Source: Patescibacteria group bacterium (lineage in GTDB: Bacteria; Patescibacteriota; Minisyncoccia; Phycocordibacterales; UBA1006). Taken from it: a stretch of DNA of 15,420 nt. Numbering within the stretch: position 1 is the first letter of the stretch; the number at the start of each line of letters is the position of its first letter. Below are positions 12,011 through 15,420 of the stretch, one piece after another. A program made the position numbers and the translations under genes. Below the pieces are notes generated by a model. It did not search any database. It was not told where the DNA came from and saw only the letters and a list, made by a program, of their open reading frames with translations. Location of the stretch: the NCBI GenBank assembly GCA_020428585.1, contig JAGQMP010000024.1, positions 257 to 15,676 of the forward strand, in the 5' to 3' direction.

Positions 12011-14407
12011 ATGAATCGTGACACCAGCAAAACCTTGGTGGTCCTCCTTGATGCCCACGCTATTATCCACCGCGCCTATCATGCGATGCCTGATTTTGCG
12101 ACCAGGGACGGCAGGCCGACCGGGGCTATTTATGGTTTTGCAACGATGGTGTTGAAAATTATCGACGAGTTTCAACCTGATCACATTATCGCTTGCTACG
12201 ACCTACCCGGGGCGACCTTCCGTCACGAGGCTTTTGATGATTACAAGGGAACCCGCAGCGAGACTGACGATGCCTTGGTGGTACAGTTCGACGCCACCCG
12301 TGAGATTTGCGAAGCCTTTGCTGTTCCGGTGTATGACGCGCCGGGGTTTGAGGCAGACGATGTCCTTGGCACCATTGCAGCCCAGTTGAAACAAGACAAA
12401 AAAAATCAGATCCTGATCGCATCGGGTGACATGGACACCTTGCAATTGGTCGATGGCACGCGGGTACAGGTCTACACTTTGAAAAAGGGTATCAATGATA
12501 CCGTCACCTATGATGAAGACGCGGTAGTAGAACGTTTTGGATTCAAGCCGCTCTCAATCATTGATTACAAAGCCCTACGCGGTGATCCGTCTGATAATAT
12601 TCCAGGGATCAAGGGAATCGGTGAAAAAGCCGCGACAATCGCGATTCAGGCCTTTGGCACGATAGAAACAATGTACGACGCGATTGAACAAGATGAAGAA
12701 GCTTTGATTAAAGCGGGTCTTACCAAACGCATGAATACCTTGATCAAAGAGGGAAGAGAAGAAGCTGAATTTTCGAAAGTCATCGCCACCATTAGAACCG
12801 ACGCACCCGTTGAAGTAGTTTTACCTGAGCGATCGTGGAAAGATGCGGTCGATACTGACCGAGCACTCGAAATTTTTGAACGGTACGAATTACGTTCATT
12901 GCCGGCGCGACTTGAATCGTCCCTTGGTCTCTCGAACCTGGTAAAGCCTTCAGATGATAACAAAGAAGAGAAAAACCAGACTGAAAGTGAACCTATTTCT
13001 GAATCGTTGATCAAGTCATTAGCCATCAAATTATGGTTGGTTGATTCTGATGAAAATGATGCCGATCAAGACCAGATTCTGGCGTATACAAAGGAAAAAA
13101 CGATTACGGCTGCCGAGAAAACAATTAACGCCGAACTGGCAAGCGATCCAGAAAGCCAGGCTATCTTTGAACATATCGAACACCCTCTTATTCCGGTGGT
13201 TGAAGGTATGGAGGAAAACGGCGTTCTGATTGATGCGGCATTCTTCACGAAATTATCCAAAGACTACCATCGTGAACTCGATATCATTGCCAAAAAGATT
13301 TACCAATTCGCGGGTTCCGAATTCAATGTAAAGAGTCCACAACAGCTATCAAAGGTGTTGTTTGAAGACCTTAGTCTTCCTACGAAGGGTATCAAGAAAT
13401 CTAAAACTGGTGCCTACTCGACCGATGCCAAGACCTTGGAAAAACTCGAAGGTGAACACGAGATCATTAACCTCATTACCGAATATCGCGAGCTTGAAAA
13501 ACTGCTCTCAACCTATATCGACAACATTCCTGGTATGGTGGGCGAGGATGGACGCTTGCATGCACAGTTTATCCAAAACGGAACGGTGACGGGGCGATTC
13601 TCGTCACGAAATCCCAACATGCAGAACATCCCGACTCGGACTGACCTTGGACGCAAGATTAGAGAAGGATTTGTAGCAGACAAAGGACATCAATTGGTGT
13701 CGCTCGATTATTCACAGATTGAATTGCGTTGTCTCGCGATTCTCTCGGGTGATTCGGCCTTGATTAACATTTTCAAAGAGGGCCAGGATATTCACGCGGC
13801 GGTTGCCGCCTTGATCGGTGGGGTGCCAGTGAACGAGGTTGATCGCGAGATGCGACGCAAGGCAAAAATTGTAAACTTTGGCATCTTGTACGGAATGGGC
13901 ATTAATTCGGTCAAACGCGAAATGGGTACCGACCGCGCCGAGGCTGAACAATTCTACAATGGATTTTTTACCCAGTTCCCTAAAGCGACCGCGTATCTCG
14001 AAGCGACCAAAGAACACGCGAGGGAGCACGGCTTCACGAGGACCTTATTTGGCAGGCGCCGGCAGTTTCGTAACATTAATTCGAAATTACCCTTCATTAG
14101 GGCGATGGCAGAACGCATGGCCCTGAATGCACCGATTCAAGGAACCAGTGCTGATATGATCAAACTCGCCATGGTTGAGATTGATGCGTGGATTAAAAAA
14201 CAAGGACATCAGAAAGATGCCAAACTGATTTTGCAAATCCACGACGAGATTATCTACGAAGTAGCAGAATCATTTGTTGATACCTTTGAAGAACACGCTC
14301 GAGGGATTATGCGAGAAGTACTAAAGACTTCGTACCTGGATTACGATTCACCCGTACCACTAGTGGTGCACGCCTCACATGGCAAGCATTGGGGATCATT
14401 AAAATAG
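12011..14407 (+). CDS. polA: DNA polymerase I, without a 3'-5' exonuclease domain
   Basis: This is the repair and Okazaki-fragment polymerase, 798 residues against about 930 in E. coli. The N-terminal 5'-3' nuclease (about 8-300) shows LLDAHAIIHRAYHA, EADDVLG (114-120), SGDMDT (138-143) and GDPSDNIPG (191-199), with its metal-binding acidic residues. The middle region (about 300-390) is short and charged and lacks the DxE and other exonuclease motifs, so proofreading is absent. The polymerase part shows motif A DYSQIELR (from D566), the O-helix RRKAKIVNFGILYG (near 615) and motif C HDE (744-746), all intact. The start is fixed by the TATACT element 6 nt upstream. The last codons and stop lie in one arm of a 48-bp palindrome. 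Confidence 0.97.
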   Translation: MNRDTSKTLVVLLDAHAIIHRAYHAMPDFATRDGRPTGAIYGFATMVLKIIDEFQPDHIIACYDLPGATFRHEAFDDYKGTRSETDDALVVQFDATREICEAFAVPVYDAPGFEADDVLGTIAAQLKQDKKNQILIASGDMDTLQLVDGTRVQVYTLKKGINDTVTYDEDAVVERFGFKPLSIIDYKALRGDPSDNIPGIKGIGEKAATIAIQAFGTIETMYDAIEQDEEALIKAGLTKRMNTLIKEGREEAEFSKVIATIRTDAPVEVVLPERSWKDAVDTDRALEIFERYELRSLPARLESSLGLSNLVKPSDDNKEEKNQTESEPISESLIKSLAIKLWLVDSDENDADQDQILAYTKEKTITAAEKTINAELASDPESQAIFEHIEHPLIPVVEGMEENGVLIDAAFFTKLSKDYHRELDIIAKKIYQFAGSEFNVKSPQQLSKVLFEDLSLPTKGIKKSKTGAYSTDAKTLEKLEGEHEIINLITEYRELEKLLSTYIDNIPGMVGEDGRLHAQFIQNGTVTGRFSSRNPNMQNIPTRTDLGRKIREGFVADKGHQLVSLDYSQIELRCLAILSGDSALINIFKEGQDIHAAVAALIGGVPVNEVDREMRRKAKIVNFGILYGMGINSVKREMGTDRAEAEQFYNGFFTQFPKATAYLEATKEHAREHGFTRTLFGRRRQFRNINSKLPFIRAMAERMALNAPIQGTSADMIKLAMVEIDAWIKKQGHQKDAKLILQIHDEIIYEVAESFVDTFEEHARGIMREVLKTSYLDYDSPVPLVVHASHGKHWGSLK

Positions 14408-14437
14408 GACCTTAAGGTCCTATTTTAATGATCCCCA
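14390..14437. terminator. 48-bp perfect palindrome at the end of polA
   Basis: 14390-14413 is perfectly complementary to 14414-14437, with no spacer. The centre, TAGGACC-TTAA-GGTCCTATTTT, is an ordinary terminator hairpin with a short U tract. The extra arms copy the last coding bases of polA in inverted form beyond the U tract. Confidence 0.8.
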
Positions 14438-14438
14438 T

Positions 14439-14455
14439 CCTCAGCTTGACTGAGG
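14439..14455 (+). other. Short hairpin next to the palindrome
   Basis: CCTCAG (14439-14444) pairs with CTGAGG (14450-14455) around CTTGA, immediately after the palindrome. No U tract follows. Confidence 0.4.
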
Positions 14456-14466
14456 GTCCTTGATTA

Positions 14467-14496
14467 TTTACATAAAATATTATTTGTGAATAATTA
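14467..14496 (+). promoter_or_regulatory. Promoter of the 126-aa membrane protein gene
   Basis: TTTACA (14467-14472) lies 17-18 nt before ATAATT/TAATTA (14490-14496). The ATG at 14504 is 7-8 nt beyond the -10, so the mRNA would have a leader of at most a few bases. Confidence 0.5.
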
Positions 14497-14503
14497 AATC
14501 ACT

Positions 14504-14884
14504 ATGAAGAAGCAATATTTGAAGAGTTATATTAGTAACTTTGTTATTATCTTTGCCATATTTGGAGTACTATATTTTGTTTTATGGTTATTTATTCCTG
14601 GGGAATGGGCAATGGCAGACTTAGAGGTTTCAACATTGGTTCACGAAGGACGTCTTGAAATCGAACAGAACTTTAGAGAAACCGGTGAGTATTCATATCC
14701 TAAGGTGACGAGTCAAAAAATTTATGATCTAGGATATAACCCTGACTTTGAGTTAAAAGAAAATGGTGGATATACCTACAGTGTAATCTTAGATACCGGA
14801 ATAGATGAAGCGTATTGCATTCATAACGATGGACACGCAGGTCGTTATGTTAATTGGGGTTGTGATCTTGATGAAAAGATATAA
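14504..14884 (+). CDS. Unrecognised small membrane-anchored protein (126 aa)
   Basis: One N-terminal hydrophobic helix (about 12-32, FVIIFAIFGVLYFVLWLF) follows a basic head MKKQYLKSY, which predicts an anchored protein with the C-terminal 90 residues outside. The soluble part contains two Cys (near 105 and 119) in YCIHNDGH...NWGCD, which could form a disulfide. The layout (helix, alpha-helical start, Cys-bounded end) recalls minor pilins, but the Gly/Glu type IV pilin processing site is not seen, so this remains a guess. Base composition is more AT-rich than the neighbours. Confidence 0.75.
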   Translation: MKKQYLKSYISNFVIIFAIFGVLYFVLWLFIPGEWAMADLEVSTLVHEGRLEIEQNFRETGEYSYPKVTSQKIYDLGYNPDFELKENGGYTYSVILDTGIDEAYCIHNDGHAGRYVNWGCDLDEKI

Positions 14885-14887
14885 ACG

Positions 14888-14916
14888 AAAAGCGGGACGC
14901 AAGCGTTCCGCCTTTT
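14888..14916 (+). terminator. Rho-independent terminator
   Basis: GCGGGACGC (14892-14900) pairs with GCGTTCCGC (about 14903-14911), with one G-T pair and a tight loop. It is flanked by AAAA on the left and TTTTT on the right. Confidence 0.85.
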
Positions 14917-14927
14917 TCTTTTCTAAC

Positions 14928-14956
14928 TTGCAACTAACAACTAACAACTTTAAACT
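14928..14956 (+). promoter_or_regulatory. Promoter of holA, predicted leaderless
   Basis: TTGCAA (14928-14933) and TAAACT (14951-14956) are 17 nt apart. The -10 ends exactly 6 nt (TAGGTC) before the ATG at 14963. The AACTAAC tandem repeat fills the spacer. Confidence 0.55.
14932..14949 (+). repeat. Short tandem repeat in the holA promoter
   Basis: The 7-mer AACTAAC occurs about 2.6 times (14932-14938, 14939-14945, then a partial copy). It fills the -35/-10 spacer, so any change in copy number would alter promoter spacing by 7 bp. Confidence 0.6.
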
Positions 14957-14962
14957 TAGGTC

Positions 14963-15420
14963 ATGCTTTACCTCCTCCACGGTATCTCCGACAAACGAAA
15001 GGCTCATATCGCCAAACTCGCCAAGGAGTATGACACCACACCCCAACACGTTCACGATAATGACCTTTCAGACGAGATTAGCCTGACTGATCTGGTGCAG
15101 GTGCAAACAGGGCTCTTTGGTGATGTTGAAGTCTACGTTATTCATGATCTTGCGCGTGATCTTGACCTGAAGAATTTACTACCCGGCTTTGCCGAATCGG
15201 ACAACGTCTTTATTTTTTCAGAAGACACCGTCACGAAACCGATCACCAAAGCCTTTGAAAAGGTAAGTGCAACGATTGAAGATTTTGGCAAAGAAGTGAA
15301 AGAAAAGACCGAATCATTCAACATGTTTTCGTTGACCGATGCCTTGGGCGCGCGCGATCGAAAACAATTATGGCTCCTCTTTCGCGAGGCAATTGAAAAC
15401 GGTAGCCCCGAAGAGATTCA
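14963..15420 (+). CDS. holA: DNA polymerase III delta subunit (HolA), 3' end outside window
   Basis: HolA is the clamp-loader subunit that opens the sliding clamp. The frame begins MLYLLHGISDKRKAH and stays open to the right edge (152 codons seen). The beta-rich first domain is followed by NVFIFSEDTVTK, and then by FSLTDALGARDRKQLWLLFREA, a segment typical of delta just before its helical region. There is no P-loop, as expected for delta. The ATG is fixed by the -10 element ending 6 nt upstream. The assignment rests on pattern recognition of this divergent family. Confidence 0.8.
   Translation, partial: MLYLLHGISDKRKAHIAKLAKEYDTTPQHVHDNDLSDEISLTDLVQVQTGLFGDVEVYVIHDLARDLDLKNLLPGFAESDNVFIFSEDTVTKPITKAFEKVSATIEDFGKEVKEKTESFNMFSLTDALGARDRKQLWLLFREAIENGSPEEI

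Overview
The window looks like a bacterial chromosome segment, most likely from a Patescibacteria (Candidate Phyla Radiation) organism. Four observations support this: core genes stand alone outside their usual operons; DNA polymerase I is short and has lost its proofreading domain; RuvB and PilB show the sequence variants I associate with this group; and no convincing Shine-Dalgarno site precedes any start. The phylum assignment is inferred, because no rRNA marker is present.

Layout. An ABC1/UbiB-family kinase, cut at the left edge, converges on ruvB (minus strand). Positions 2156-2740 hold no credible protein gene. They appear to carry two divergent structured RNA genes: about 180 nt on the minus strand and about 210 nt on the plus strand. 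A PilB/GspE-type ATPase with a long extra C-terminal tail follows. Four plus-strand genes for exported or cell-surface proteins come next (5010-11447): a lipoprotein, two unrecognised proteins with a signal peptide and a C-terminal membrane segment, and an 1103-residue protein with six fibronectin-III-like domains. Each of the four has its own TTGACA-type promoter, and each is followed by a terminator or terminator-like hairpin. The window closes with tsaE, polA, a small membrane-anchored protein and the start of holA (cut at the right edge).

Two expression styles stand out. ruvB, tsaE, polA and holA each have a -10-like hexamer (TATACT, TATAGT or TAAACT) ending exactly 6 nt before the start codon, which predicts leaderless mRNAs; pilB is nearly the same. 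The exported-protein genes instead have TTGACA with 16-17 nt spacing and untranslated leaders of roughly 25-145 nt. One of these leaders folds into a nested hairpin of about 33 bp whose base lies 2 nt before the start codon.

The strongest candidates for something undescribed are the exported-protein island, where two neighbouring proteins share a C-terminal HNGNG motif, the divergent RNA pair, the leader hairpin, and a 48-bp perfect palindrome covering the end of polA. The housekeeping genes look ordinary apart from the domain changes noted in their entries.
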